Of a DNA stretch of 64,000 nt, positions 28,616 through 43,700 are shown piece by piece. Source of the DNA: Phlebotomus papatasi (lineage: Eukaryota > Arthropoda > Insecta > Diptera > Psychodidae); contig NW_026604778.1 of assembly GCF_024763615.1 (NCBI RefSeq), positions 1 through 64,000 on the forward strand, written 5' to 3'. The translations under genes and the position numbers were made by a program. The notes beneath the pieces were generated by a model, which saw only the letters and a program-made list of their open reading frames with translations, searched no databases and was not told the origin of the DNA. The number at the start of each line of letters is the position of its first letter. The stretch's first letter is position 1.

Positions 28616-31600
28616 TGCCAAAAATATTATATATAATTTTTAATAAAATGAATTATGACTTGTTTGCACCAAGGCGCTTACGTACATGTTCATCAACATA
28701 AGTAGTCATCATAGAAAATTAGAACAAGTCCTACACTAACAATATTCAGCAAAACATTGGGATCTTACCATTAGACATGGTGGATTAGAAACTGCCAAAA
28801 ATATTAAATATATTTTTTAGTAAAATGAATTATGATTTGTTTGCAACAAGGCGCTTATGTACATGTTCATGAACATAAGTAGTCATCATAGAAAATTAAA
28901 ACAAGTCCTACACTAACAATATTCAGCAAAACATTGGGATCTTACCATTAGACATGGTGTATTAGAAACTGCCAAAAATATTAAATATATTTTTTAATAA
29001 AATGAATTATGATTTGTTTGCACCAAGGCGCTTATGTACATGTTCATGAACATAAGTAGTCATCATAGAAAATTAGAACAAGTCCTACACTAACAATATT
29101 CAGCAAAACATTGGGATCTTACCATTAGACATGGTGGATTAGAAACTGCCAAAAATAATAAATATATTTTTTAATAAAATGAATTATGATTTGTTTGCAC
29201 CAAGGCGCTTATGTACATGTTCATGAACATAAGTAGTCATCATAGAAAATTAGAACAAGTCCTACACTAACAATATTCAGCAAAACATTGGGATCTTACC
29301 ATTAGACATGGTGTATTAGAAACTGCCAAAAATATTAAATATATTTTTTAATAAAATGAATTATGATTTGTTTGCACCAAGGCGCTTATGTACATGTTCA
29401 TGAACATAAGTAGTCATCATAAAAAATTAGAACAAGTCCTACACTAACAATATTCAGCAAAACATTGGGATCTTACCATTAGACATGGTGTATTAGAAAC
29501 TGCCAAAAATATTAAATATATTTTTTAATAAAATGAATTATGATTTGTTTGCACCAAGGCGCTTATGTACATGTTCATGAACATAAGTAGTCATCATAGA
29601 AAATTAGAACAAGTCCTACACTAACAATATTCAGCAAAACATTGGGATCTTACCATTAGACATGATGGATTAGAAACTGCCAAAAATATTAAATATATTT
29701 TTTAATAAAATGAATTATGATTTGTTTGCACCAAGGCGCTTACGTACATGTTCATCAACATGAGTAGTCACCATAGAAAATTAGAACAAGTCCTACGCTA
29801 ACAATATTCAGCAAAACATTGGGATCTTACCATTAGACATGGTGGATTAGAAACCGCCAAAAATATTATATATAATTTTTAATAAAATGAATTATGATTT
29901 GTTTGCACCAAGACGCTTATGTAGATGTTCATGAACATAAGTAGTCGTCATAGAAAATTAGAACAAGTCCTACACTAACAATATTCAGCAAAACATTGGG
30001 ATCTTACCATTAGACATGGTGTATTAGAAACTGCCAAAAATATTAAATATATTTTTTAATAAAATGAATTATGATTTGTTTGCACCTAGGCGCTTATGTA
30101 CATGTTCATGAACATAAGTAGTCATCATAGAAAATTAGAACAAGTCCTACACTCCAAAAATATTAAATATATTTTTTAATAAAATGAATTATGATTTGTT
30201 TGCACCAAGGCGCTTATGTACATGTTCATGAACATAAGTAGTCATAATAGAAAATTAGAACAAGTCCTACACTAACAATATTCAGCAAAACATTGGGATC
30301 TTACCATTAGACATGGTGTATTAGAAACTGCCAAAAATATTATATATAATTTTTAAATAAAATGAATTATGATTTGTTTGCACCAAGGCGCTTACGTACA
30401 TGTTCATCAACACGAGTAGTCACCATAGAAAATTAGAACAAGTCCTACGCTAACAATATTCAGCAAAACATTGGGATCTTACCATTAGACATGGTGGATT
30501 AGAAACTGCCAAAAATAGTATATATAATTTTTAATAAAATGAATTATGATTTGTTTGTACCAAGACGCTTATGTAGATGTTCATGAACATAAGTAGTCGT
30601 CATAGAAAATTAGAACAAGTCCTACACTAACAATATTCAGCAAAACATTGGGATCTTACCATTAGACATGGTGTTTTAGAAACTGCCAAAAATATTAAAT
30701 ATATTTTTTAATAAAATGAATTATGATTTGTTTGCACCAAGGCGCTTATGTACATGTTCATGAACATAAGTAGTCATCATAGAAAATTAGAACAAGTCCT
30801 ACACTAACAATATTCAGCAAAACATTGGGATCTTACCATTAGACATGGTGGATTAGAAACTGCCAAAAATATTATATATAATTTTTAATAAAATGAATTA
30901 TGATTTGTTTGCACCAAGGCGCTTATGTACATGTTCATCAACATAAGTAGTCATCATAGAAAATTAGAACAAGTCCTACACTAACAATATTCAGCAAAAA
31001 ATTGGGATCTTACCATTAGATATGGTGGATTAGAAACTGCCAAAAATATTATATATAATTTCTAATAAAATGAATTATGATTTGTTTGCACCAAGGCGCT
31101 TATGTACATGTTCATGAACATAAGTAGTCATCATAGAAAATTAGAACAAGTTCTACACTAACAATATTCAGCAAAACATTGGGATCTTACCATTAGACAT
31201 GGTGTTTTAGAAACTGCCAAAAATATTAAATATATTTTTTAATAAAATGAATTATGATTTGTTTGCACCTAGGCGCTTATGTACATGTTCATGAACATAA
31301 GTAGTCATCATAGAAAATTAGAACAAGTCCTACGCTAACAATATTCAGCAAAACATTGGGATCTTACCATTAGACATGGTGTTTTAGAAACTGCCAAAAA
31401 TATTAAATATATTTTTTAATAAAATGAATTATGATTTGTTTGCACCTAGGCGCTTATGTACATGTTCATGAACATAAGTAGTCATCATAGAAAATTAGAA
31501 CAAGTCCTACGCTAACAATATTCAGCAAAACATTGGGATCTTACCATTAGACATGGTGTATTAGAAACTGCCAAAAATATTAAATATATTTTTTAATAAA

Positions 31601-31761
31601 ATGAATTATGATTTGTTTGCACCAAGGCGCTTATGTACATGTTCATGAACATAAGTAGTCATCATAGAAAATTAGAACAAGTCCTACACTAACAATATTC
31701 AGCAAAACATTGGGATCTTACCATTAGACATGATGGATTAGAAACTGCCAAAAATATTAAA
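28616..31761 (+). repeat. 177-bp satellite, array 2
   Basis: Same monomer and orientation as array 1, resuming at tgccaaaaatatt. Contains one 120-bp deletion monomer (joint cctacactccaaaaatatt near 30150) and variants with gtagatgttcatg. It ends at ...aatattaaa where the 1.85-kb element is inserted. Confidence 0.95.
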
Positions 31762-32079
31762 AGGACAGATAATCCTAACCGGCTTATGTAGGTGAGATTC
31801 TTAACGTAAGCTAACTCGGAGTGCATGCAAATTCGATTTGATGCTGAAGTAGGGAGACGCCATTCAGTTATCTTGAATAAAATTCGTGAAATTATACAAA
31901 TTTTGTATTTAAACCAAAATATCAAGGATTTGGATGAACTGACAGAAAAGTGTTATATGGGTGAAATGTAGACCAGAATGTTCTCTATAATTTTTCCATA
32001 GAACATGATCTCATCGATTACTCAGAAGCCAAGATAATCGAGGTTTTTTGTTTCTTAACTCGTTTTTTATCCATCAGAG

Positions 32080-33245
32080 TGCCCCAAGTAGTCATTTGTT
32101 GAACTTCAACTATATCAAATAATTGTTTTATTCTGTGGGATTTTCCATTTGAAACCCTATTTTAAGTGTCTTGGTGGAGTAGAGGCAGTCAAATTGGCAT
32201 CTGAGTGATTTCAAAGCGTTATTATGGGAAAAATCAATTTTTTCACACTTAAACGGCAAAATCGGAGTGATAGCGTAGTCTGACCGGAAAATGATGTATG
32301 GACGAAATGTAGAGACAAATGTGCTCTACAATTATGTTGAAGTAATCATCAAAATCGGTTCAGCGACAGTCGAGATAATTGAGGTTATGTGATATTGAAA
32401 TTGGTTTTTCGACTGTGGCGCCCCTGGTGTTGGTCCCACGAAGTTCAAATATTCTAGAAATTTGCAGTATTTGGTGAGATCTTTCGTTCAAGCCCTCACC
32501 CATCAAAATCGGTCACATAGAACCGGAGATATGATTTTTTGAATTTCGTGAACTTTGACCCCTCATATCTCCGGTTCTGTTTTAACCACAGCGCGCATAC
32601 GCACCATTTTGGAAAGGTCCTAGACTGGACTACAGCATACTAAAATTTCATTAACTTGCACAATGCCGTTTTTGAGAAAAGTGACTTTGAATTTCGATGA
32701 ATTTTGACGCTATCACAGCGCCACCTGTAGTGACTTTTTGAACTTCCATCTGAAAGTGCTCATCGAGACGAAACCAAAAAGGTAAAATTTAGGTCGCTAT
32801 GTTAATTAGAACCGGAGATAGAGGCCGGTCAATGTTCGAACTTTGACCCCTTATAGCTCGGGTCAGGGGTTATGGATCGACTTAAGGTTTTTTTTGTTTG
32901 ATAGGTATAATCAACGGCTACAACATACTAAAATTTCAGCCCGATTGCATAAGGAATTTTTGAGTTATTTAACTTTTAAGATTTAAAAATTTTCTTTTTA
33001 ATAATAGCGCCCCTAGCGGTGGTTTTATGAACTTGCGATGTTAGAAGAGGAAGTGGCATTTCACGAGAGCTTTCCAAAAAGCCCTCATTTTTTAAATTCT
33101 GACAATTAGAACCGGAGTTATGGCCATTTTAAGAAATTTTTTTTGGACCCTTATAGCTCGGGTCAGGGGGGTCGGGGGACCTTAAGTTTGGTATTGATGG
33201 AAAGCTCTAAGGCCCAGCTATAACATACTAAAATTTGAGCCCGCT
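32080..33245 (+). repeat. Degenerate ~290-340-bp tandem modules in the 1.85-kb element
   Basis: A phrase built on gcgcc(c)c...gt.g....tgaactt recurs near 32081, 32421, 32719 and 33006 (spacings about 340, 298 and 287). Each is followed by a block around agaaccggag.tat and by ccccttatagctcgggtcaggg or cccctcatatctccggttct. At about 32520-32580 the accggagat word occurs in both orientations, giving an internal palindrome. Modules are heavily diverged. Confidence 0.55.
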
Positions 33246-33428
33246 CGATGCCATAGGGCCGGAGCTATTGAGAAAACAAAAAAAGGGGGGTCTTCAAAAT
33301 GGCGGAAGGAGGGGTGGGGGGTGGGGGTTCAATGCACCATGTTGCAATTTTCATACGATATTTAACCTTTGCCGAAAACCGCAAGTCGATATCTTTTTTA
33401 GTTTAGGAGCTATTAAGCTCCAAAGAGC

Positions 33429-33474
33429 GGCCGGACGGCCGGCCGGACGGCCGGCCGGACGGCCGGCCGGCCGG
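33429..33474. repeat. GC-rich 12-bp tandem repeat (ggccggacggcc)
   Basis: About three copies of a 12-bp fully G+C unit plus a partial, standing out in a window that is otherwise strongly AT-rich. It lies near the right end of the 1.85-kb element and is self-complementary, so it can fold strongly. Confidence 0.8.
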
Positions 33475-33579
33475 GAACGTAACTTAGCCCCCCATATATT
33501 CGTGATCAGGAAGTGGCGAAACACATTTTGGCCAAGTTTGAGCGCGATCGGAGGACATGAAATTTTGTTAGGATTATAG

Positions 33580-33607
33580 TAGGTGAGATTGTTAAGAATC
33601 TCACCTA
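33580..33607. repeat. Terminal hairpin of the 1.85-kb element
   Basis: taggtgagatt and aatctcaccta form an 11-bp perfect stem around a six-base loop (gttaag) at the element's right terminus. The right stem arm is part of the 17-bp repeat paired with the left end. Confidence 0.7.
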
Positions 33608-36600
33608 ATATATTTTTTAATAAAATGAATTATGATTTGTTTGCACCAAGGCGCTTATGTACATGTTCATGAACATAAGTAGTCATCATAGAAAATTAGA
33701 ACAAGTCCTACACTAACAATATTCAGCAAAACATTGGGATCTTACCATTAGACATGGTGGATTAGAAACTGCCAAAAATAATAAATATATTTTTTAATAA
33801 AATGAATTATGATTTGTTTGCACCAAGGCGCTTATGTACATGTTCATGAACATAAGTAGTCATCATAGAAAATTAGAACAAGTCCTACACTAACAATATT
33901 CAGCAAAACATTGGGATCTTACGATTAGACATGATGGATTAGAAACTGCCAAATATATTAAATTATATTTTTTAATAAAATGAATTATGACTTGTTTGCA
34001 CCAAGGCGCTTATGTACATGTTCATCAACATAAGTAGTCATCATAAAAAATTAGAACAAGTCCTACACTAACAATATTCAGCAAAACATTGGGATCTTAC
34101 CATTAGACATGGTGTATTAGAAACTGCCAAAAATATTAAATATATTTTTTAATAAAATGAATTATGATTTGTTTGCACCAAGGCGCTTATGTACATGTTC
34201 ATGAACATAAGTAGTCATCATAGAAAATTAGAACAAGTCCTACACTAACAATATTCAGCAAAACATTGGGATCTTACCATTAGACATGATGGAATAGAAA
34301 CTGCCAAAAATATTAAATATATTTTTTAATAAAATGAATTATGATTTGTTTGCACCTAGGCGCTTATGTACATGTTCATGAACATAAGTAGTCATCATAG
34401 AAAATTAGAACAAGTCCTACACTCCAAAAATATTAAATATATTTTTTAATAAAATGAATTATGATTTGTTTGCACCAAGGCGCTTATGTACATGTTCATG
34501 AACATAAGTAGTCATAATAGAAAATTAGAACAAGTCCTACACTAACAATATTCAGCAAAACATTGGGATCTTACCATTAGACATGGTGTATTAGAAACTG
34601 CCAAAAATATTATATATAATTTTTAAATAAAATGAATTATGATTTGTTTGCACCAAGGCGCTTACGTACATGTTCATCAACATGAGTAGTCACCATAGAA
34701 AATTAGAACAAGTCCTACACTAACAATATTCAGCAAAACATTGGGATCTTACCATTAGACATGGTGTATTAGAAACTGCCAAAAATATTATATATAATTT
34801 TTAATAAAATGAATTATGACTTGTTTGCACCAAGGCGCTTACGTACATGTTCATCAACATAAGTAGTCATCATAGAAAATTAGAACAAGTCCTACACTAA
34901 CAATATTCAGCAAAACATTGGGATCTTACCATTAGACATGGTGTATTAGAAACTGCCAAAAATATTATATATAATTTTTAAATAAAATGAATTATGATTT
35001 GTTTGCACCAAGGCGCTTACGTACATGTTCATCAACATGAGTAGTCACCATAGAAAATTAGAACAAGTCCTACGCTAACAATATTCAGCAAAACATTGGG
35101 ATCTTACCATTAGACATGGTGGATTAGAAACCGCCAAAAATATTATATATAATTTTTAATAAAATGAATTATGATTTGTTTGCACCAAGACGCTTATGTA
35201 CATGTTCATGAACATAAGTAGTCGTCATAGAAAATTAGAACAAGTCCTACACTAACAATATTCAGCAAAACATTGGGATCTTACCATTAGACATGGTGGA
35301 TTAGAAACTGCCAAAAATATTAAATATATTTTTTAATAAAATGAATTATGATTTGTTTGCACCAAGGCGCTTATGTACATGTTCATGAACATAAGTAGTC
35401 GTCATAGAAAATTAGAACAAGTCCTACACTAACAATATTCAGCAAAACATTGGGATCTTACCATTAGACATGGTGGATTAGAAACTGCCAAAAATATTAT
35501 ATATAATTTTTAATAAAATGAATTATGATTTGTTTGCACCAAGGCGCTTATGTACATGTTCATGAACATAAGTAGTCATCATAGAAAATTAGAACAAGTC
35601 CTACACTAACAATATTCAGCAAAACATTGGGATCTTACCATTAGACATGGTGGATTAGAAACTGCCAAAAATATTATATATAATTTTTAATAAAATGAAT
35701 TATGATTTGTTTGCACCAAGGCGCTTATGTACATGTTCATGAACATAAGTAGTCATCATAGAAAATTAGAACAAGTCATACACTAACAATATTCAGCAAA
35801 ACATTGGGATCTTACCATTAGACATGATGGATTAGAAACTGCCAAAAATATTAAATATATTTTTTAATAAAATGAATTATGATTTGTTTGCACCAAGGCG
35901 CTTATGTACATGTTCATGAACATAAGTAGTCATCATAGAAAATTAGGACAAGTCCTACACTCCAAAAATATTAAATATATTTTTTAATAAAATGAATTAT
36001 GATTTGTTTGCACCAAGGCGCTTATGTACATGTTCATGAATATAAGTAGTCATAATAGAAAATTAGAACAAGTCCTACACTAACAATATTCAGCAAAACA
36101 TTGGGATCTTACCATTAGACGTGGTGTATTAGAAACTGCCAAAAATATTATATATAATTTTTAAATAAAATGAATTATGATTTGTTTGCACCAAGGCGCT
36201 TACGTACATGTTCATCAACATGAGTAGTCACCATAGAAAATTAGAACAAGTCCTACGCTAACAATATTCAGCAAAACATTGGGATCTTACCATTAGACAT
36301 GGTGTATTAGAAACTGCCAAAAATATTATATATAATTTTTAAATAAAATGAATTATGATTTGTTTGCACCAAGGCGCTTACGTACATGTTCATCAACATG
36401 AGTAGTCACCATAGAAAATTAGAACAAGTCCTACGCTAACAATATTCAGCAAAACATTGGGATCTTACCATTAGACATGGTGGATTAGAAACCGCCAAAA
36501 ATATTATATATAATTTTTAATAAAATGAATTATGACTTGTTTGCACCAAGGCGCTTATGTACATGTTCATGAACATAAGTAGTCATCATAGAAAATTAGA

Positions 36601-39600
36601 ACAAGTCCTACACTAACAATATTCAGCAAAACATTGGGATCTTACCATTAGACATGGTGTATTAGAAACTGCCAAAAATATTATATATAATTTTTAAATA
36701 AAATGAATTATGATTTGTTTGCACCAAGGCGCTTACGTACATGTTCATCAACATGAGTAGTCATCATAGAAAATTAGAACAAGTCCTACGCTAACAATAT
36801 TCAGCAAAACATTGGGATCTTACCATTAGACATGGTGGATTAGAAACCGCCAAAAATATTATATATAATTTTTAATAAAATGAATTATGATTTGTTTGCA
36901 CCAAGACGCTTATGTACATGTTCATGAACATAAGTAGTCGTCATAGAAAATTAGAACAAGTCCTACACTAACAATATTCAGCAAAACATTGGGATCTTAC
37001 CATTAGACATGGTGTTTTAGAAACTGCCAAAAATATTAAATATATTTTTTAATAAAATGAATTATGATTTGTTTGCACCAAGGCGCTTATGTACATGTTC
37101 ATGAACATAAGTAGTCGTCATAGAAAATTAGAACAAGTCCTACACTAACAATATTCAGCAAAACATTGGGATCTTACCATTAGACATGGTGGATTAGAAA
37201 CTGCCAAAAATAATAAATATATTTTTTAATAAAATGAATTATGATTTGTTTGCACCAAGGCGCTTATGTACATGTTCATGAACATAAGTAGTCATCATAG
37301 AAAATTAGAACAAGTCCTACACTAACAATATTCAGCAAAACATTGGGATCTTACCATTAGACATGGTGTATTAGAAACTGCCAAAAATATTATATATAAT
37401 TTTTAAATAAAATGAATTATGATTTGTTTGCACCAAGGCGCTTACGTACATGTTCATCAACATGAGTAGTCACCATAGAAAATTAGAACAAGTCCCACGC
37501 TAACAATATTCAGCAAAACATTGGGATCTTACCATTAGACATGGTGTATTAGAAACTGCCAAAAATATTATATATAATTTTTAAATAAAATGAATTATGA
37601 TTTGTTTGCACCAAGGCGCTTACGTACATGTTCATCAACATGAGTAGTCACCATAGAAAATTAGAACAAGTCCTACGCTAACAATATTCAGCAAAACATT
37701 GGGATCTTACCATTAGACATGGTGTATTAGAAACTGCCAAAAATATTATATATAATTTTTAAATAAAATGAATTATGATTTGTTTGCACCAAGGCGCTTA
37801 CGTACATGTTCATCAACATGAGTAGTCACCATAGAAAATTAGAACAAGTCCTACGCTAACAATATTCAGCAAAACATTGGGATCTTACCATTAGACATGG
37901 TGGATTAGAAACCGCCAAAAATATTATATATAATTTTTAATAAAATGAATTTTGACTTGTTTGCACCAAGGCGCTTATGTACATGTTCATGAACATAAGT
38001 AGTCATCATAGAAAATTAGAACAAGTCCTACACTAACAATATTCAGCAAAACATTGGGATCTTACCATTAGACATGGTGTATTAGAAACTGCCAAAAATA
38101 TTATATATAATTTTTAAATAAAATGAATTATGATTTGTTTGCACCAAGGCGCTTACGTACATGTTCATCAACATGAGTAGTCACCATAGAAAATTAGAAC
38201 AAGTCCTACGCTAACAATATTCAGCAAAACATTGGGATCTTACCATTAGACATGGTGGATTAGAAACCGCCAAAAATATTATATATAATTTTTAAATAAA
38301 ATGAATTATGATTTGTTTGCACCAAGACGCTTATGTACATGTTCATGAACATAAGTAGTCGTCATAGAAAATTAGAACAAGTCCTACACTAACAATATTC
38401 AGCAAAACATTGGGATCTTACCATTAGACATGGTGTTTTAGAAACTGCCAAAAATATTAAATATATTTTTTAATAAAATGAATTATGATTTGTTTGCACC
38501 AAGGCGCTTATGTACATGTTCATGAACATAAGTAGTCGTCATAGAAAATTAGAACAAGTCCTACACTAACAATATTCAGCAAAACATTGGGATCTTACCA
38601 TTAGACATGGTGGATTAGAAACTGCCAAAAATATTATATATAATTTTTAATAAAATGAATTATGATTTGTTTGCACCAAGGCGCTTATGTACATGTTCAT
38701 GAACATAAGTAGTCATCATGGAAAATTAGAACAAGTCCTACACTAACAATATTCAGCAAAACATTGGGATCTTACCATTAGACATGGTGGATTAGAAACT
38801 GCCAAAAATATTATATATAATTTTTAATAAAATGAATTATGATTTGTTTGCACCAAGGCGCTTATGTACATGTTCATGAACATAAGTAGTCATCATAGAA
38901 AATTAGAACAAGTCATACACTAACAATATTCAGCAAAACATTGGGATCTTACCATTAGACATGGTGGATTAGAAACTGCCAAAAATAATAAATATATTTT
39001 TTAATAAAATGAATTATGATTTGTTTGCACCAAGGCGCTTATGTACATGTTCATGAACATAAGTAGTCGTCATAGAAAATTAGAACAAGTCCTGCACTAA
39101 CAATATTCAGCAAAACATTGGGATCTTACCATTAGACATGATGGATTAGAAACTGCCAAAAATAATAAATATATTTTTTAATAAAATGAATTATGATTTG
39201 TTTGCACCAAGGCGCTTATGTACATGTTCATGAACATAAGTAGTCATCATAGAAAATTAGAACAAGTCCTACACTAACAATATTCAGCAAAACATTGGGA
39301 TCTTACCATTAGACATGGTGGATTAGAAACTGCCAAAAATATTATATATAATTTCTAATAAAATGAATTATGATTTGTTTGCACCAATGCGCTTATGTAC
39401 ATGTTCATGAACATAAGTAGTCATCATAGAAAATTAGAACAAGTCCTACACTAACAATATTCAGCAAAACATTGGGATCTTACCATTAGACATGGTGGAT
39501 TAGAAACTGCCAAAAATATTATATATAATTTTTAATAAAATGAATTATGACTTGTTTGCACCAAGGCGCTTATGTACATGTTCATGAACATAAGTAGTCA

Positions 39601-39865
39601 TCATAGAAAATTAGAACAAGTCCTACACTAACAATATTCAGCAAAACATTGGGATCTTACCATTAGACATGGTGTATTAGAAACTGCCAAAAATATTATA
39701 TATAATTTTTAATAAAATGAATTATGACTTGTTTGCACCAAGGCGCTTATGTACATGTTCATGAACATAAGTAGTCATCATAGAAAATTAGAACAAGTCC
39801 TACACTAACAATATTCAGCAAAACATTGGGATCTTACCATTAGACATGGTGTATTAGAAACTGCC

Positions 39866-39966
39866 ATAAAAATTAGAACAAGTCCTACACTAACAATATT
39901 CAGCAAAACAATCTTACCATTAGACAATTAGAAACTGCCAAAAATATTATATATAATAATATGATG
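39866..39966 (+). repeat. Scrambled satellite monomers
   Basis: After a normal ctgcca the sequence jumps to taaaaattagaacaagtcc, then shows internally deleted words (aaaacaatcttaccattagac, then aattagaaactgcc, then tataataatatgatgattt). All pieces are recognisable satellite fragments with many small deletions in only 100 bp, unlike the near-identical neighbours. It may be a repair scar or an assembly/consensus artefact. Confidence 0.6.
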
Positions 39967-40739
39967 ATTTGTTTGCACCAAGGCGCTTATGTACATGTTC
40001 ATGAACATAAGTAGTCATCATAAAAAATTAGAACAAGTCCTACACTAACAATATTCAGCAAAACATTGGGATCTTACCATTAGACATGGTGTATTAGAAA
40101 CTGCCAAAAATATTAAATATATTTTTTAATAAAATGAATTATGATTTGTTTGCACCAAGGCGCTTATGTACATGTTCATGAACATAAGTAGTCATCATAG
40201 AAAATTAGAACAAGTCCTACACTAACAATATTCAGCAAAACATTGGGATCTTACCATTAGACATGATGGATTAGAAACTGCCAAAAATATTAAATATATT
40301 TTTTAATAAAATGAATTATGATTTGTTTGCACCAAGGCGCTTATGTACATGTTCATGAACATAAGTAGTCATCATAGAAAATTAGAACAAGTCCTACACT
40401 CCAAAAATATTAAATATATTTTTTAATAAAATGAATTATGATTTTTTTGCACCAAGGCGCTTATGTACATGTTCATGAACATAAGTAGTCATCATAGAAA
40501 ATTAGAACAAGTCCTACACTAACAATATTCAGCAAAACATTGGGATCTTACCATTAGACATGGTGGATTAGAAACTGCCAAAAATATTAAATATATTTTT
40601 TAATAAAATGAATTATGATTTGTTTGCACCAAGGCGCTTATGTACATGTTCATGAACATAAGTAGTCATCATAGAAAATTAGAACAAGTCCTACACTAAC
40701 AATATTCAGCAAAACATTGGGATCTTACCATTAGACATG

Positions 40740-43700
40740 GTGTATTAGAAACTGCCAAAAATATTATATATAATTTTTAATAAAATGAATTATGACTTGT
40801 TTGCACCAAGGCGCTTACGTACATGTTCATCAACATAAGTAGTCATCATAGAAAATTAGAACAAGTCCTACACTAACAATATTCAGCAAAACATTGGGAT
40901 CTTACCATTAGACATGGTGGATTAGAAACTGCCAAAAATATTAAATATATTTTTTAGTAAAATGAATTATGATTTGTTTGCAACAAGGCGCTTATGTACA
41001 TGTTCATGAACATAAGTAGTCATCATAGAAAATTAAAACAAGTCCTACACTAACAATATTCAGCAAAACATTGGGATCTTACGATTAGACATGGTGTATT
41101 AGAAACTGCCAAAAATATTATATATAATTTTTAAATAAAATGAATTATGATTTGTTTGCACCAAGGCGCTTATGTACATGTTCATGAACATAAGTAGTCA
41201 TCATAAAAAATTAGAACAAGTCCTGCACTAACAATATTCAGCAAAACATTGGGATCTTACCATTAGACATGGTGTATTAGAAACTGCCAAAAATATTAAA
41301 TATATTTTTTAATAAAATGAATTATGATTTGTTTGCACCAAGGCGCTTATGTACATGTTCATGAACATAAGTAGTCATCATAGAAAATTAGAACAAGTCC
41401 TACACTAACAATATTCAGCAAAACATTGGGATCTTACCATTAGCAATGATGGATTAGAAACTGCCAAAAATATTAAATATATTTTTTAATAAAATGAATT
41501 ATGATTTGTTCGCACCTAGGCGCTTATGTACATGTTCATGAACATAAGTAGTCATCATAGAAAATTAGAACAAGTCCTACACTCCAAAAATATTAAATAT
41601 ATTTTTTAATAAAATGAATTATGATTTGTTTGCACCAAGGCGCTTATGTACATGTTCATGAACATAAGTAGTCATAATAGAAAATTAGAACAAGTCCTAC
41701 ACTAACAATATTCAGCAAAACATTGGGATCTTACCATTAGACATGGTGTATTAGAAACTGCCAAAAATATTATATATAATTTTTAATAAAATGAATTATG
41801 ACTTGTTTGCACCAAGGCGCTTATGTACATGTTCATCAACATAAGTAGTCATCATAGAAAATTAGAACAAGTCCTACACTAACAATATTCAGCAAAACAT
41901 TGGGATCTTACCATTAGACATGGTGGATTAGAAACTGCCAAAAATATTAAATATATTTTTTAGTAAAATGAATTATGATTTGTTTGCAACAAGGCGCTTA
42001 TGTACATGTTCATGAACATAAGTAGTCATCATAGAAAATTAAAACAAGTCCTACACTAACAATATTCAGCAAAACATTGGGATCTTACCATTAGACATGG
42101 TGTATTAGAAACTGCCAAAAATATTATATATAATTTTTAAATAAAATGAATTATGATTTGTTTGCACCAAGGCGCTTATGTACATGTTCATGAACATAAG
42201 TAGTCATCATAAAAAATTAGAACAAGTCCTACACTAACAATATTCAGCAAAACATTGGGATCTTACCATTAGACATGGTGTATTAGAAACTGCCAAAAAT
42301 ATTATATATAATTTTTAAATAAAATGAATTATGATTTGTTTGCACCAAGGCGCTTATGTACATGTTCATGAACATAAGTAGTCATCATAAAAAATTAGAA
42401 CAAGTCCTGCACTAACAATATTCAGCAAAACATTGGGATCTTACCATTAGACATGGTGTATTAGAAACTGCCAAAAATAATAAATATATTTTTTAATAAA
42501 ATGAATTATGATTTGTTTGCACCAAGGCGCTTATGTACATGTTCATGAACATAAGTAGTCATCATAGAAAATTAGAACAAGTCCTACACTAACAATATTC
42601 AGCAAAACATTGGGATCTTACCATTAGACATGATGGATTAGAAACTGCCAAAAATATTAAATATATTTTTTAATAAAATGAATTATGATTTGTTCGCACC
42701 TAGGCGCTTATGTACATGTTCATGAACATAAGTAGTCATCATAGAAAATTAGAACAAGTCCTACACTCCAAAAATATTAAATATATTTTTTAATAAAATG
42801 AATTATGATTTGTTTGCACCAAGGCGCTTATGTACATGTTCATGAACATAAGTAGTCATAATGGAAAATTAGAACAAGTCCTACACTAACAATATTCAGC
42901 AAAACATTGGGATCTTACCATTAGACATGGTGTATTAGAAACTGCCAAAAATATTATATATAATTTTTAATAAAATGAATTATGACTTGTTTGCACCAAG
43001 GCGCTTATGTACATGTTCATCAACATAAGTAGTCATCATAGAAAATTAGAACAAGTCCTACACTAACAATATTCAGCAAAACATTGGGATCTTACCATTA
43101 GACATGGTGGATTAGAAACTGCCAAAAATATTAAATATATTTTTTAGTAAAATGAATTATGATTTGTTTGCAACAAGGCGCTTATGTACATGTTCATGAA
43201 CATAAGTAGTCATCATAGAAAATTAAAACAAGTCCTACACTAACAATATTCAGCAAAACATTGGGATCTTACCATTAGACATGGTGTATTAGAAACTGCC
43301 AAAAATATTAAATATATTTTTTAATAAAATGAATTATGATTTGTTTGCACCAAGGCGCTTATGTACATGTTCATGAACATAAGTAGTCATCATAGAAAAT
43401 TAGAACAAGTCCTACACTAACAATATTCAGCAAAACATTGGGATCTTACCATTAGACATGGTGTATTAGAAACTGCCAAAAATATTATATATAATTTTTA
43501 AATAAAATGAATTATGATTTGTTTGCACCAAGGCGCTTATGTACATGTTCATGAACATAAGTAGTCATCATAAAAAATTAGAACAAGTCCTACACTAACA
43601 ATATTCAGCAAAACATTGGGATCTTACCATTAGACATGGTGTATTAGAAATTGCCAAAAATATTAAATATATTTTTTAATAAAATGAATTATGATTTGTT

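Larger units (their letters stand above)
31762..33608. mobile_element. Non-autonomous element with asymmetric inverted repeats
   Basis: Satellite reads continuously across the insertion (...attaaa | tatatttttt...), so the boundaries are clear to within about 2 bp. A 17-bp inverted repeat (taggtgagattcttaac) lies 27 bp inside the left end (31789-31805) and at the very right end (33591-33607). An 11-bp repeat (ataatcctaac) is paired at 31769-31779 and 33567-33577. The right end also folds into an 11-bp hairpin. Insertion between A and T, asymmetric inverted repeats and a terminal hairpin would suit a Helitron2/Helentron-like non-autonomous element, though the canonical 5' TC is absent. The body has no gene; a plus-strand frame at 33235-33579 is a GC-repeat artefact. 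Confidence 0.6.

Noticed and set aside
31689..31925. Minus-strand frame across the satellite/element junction
   Set aside because: It spans an insertion boundary, so it cannot be an old gene, and its composition is not protein-like.
33235..33579. Plus-strand frame with PAGR repeats
   Set aside because: It is a translation of the G+C 12-bp tandem and adjacent non-coding modules; no conserved domain, and it lies in a non-autonomous element.
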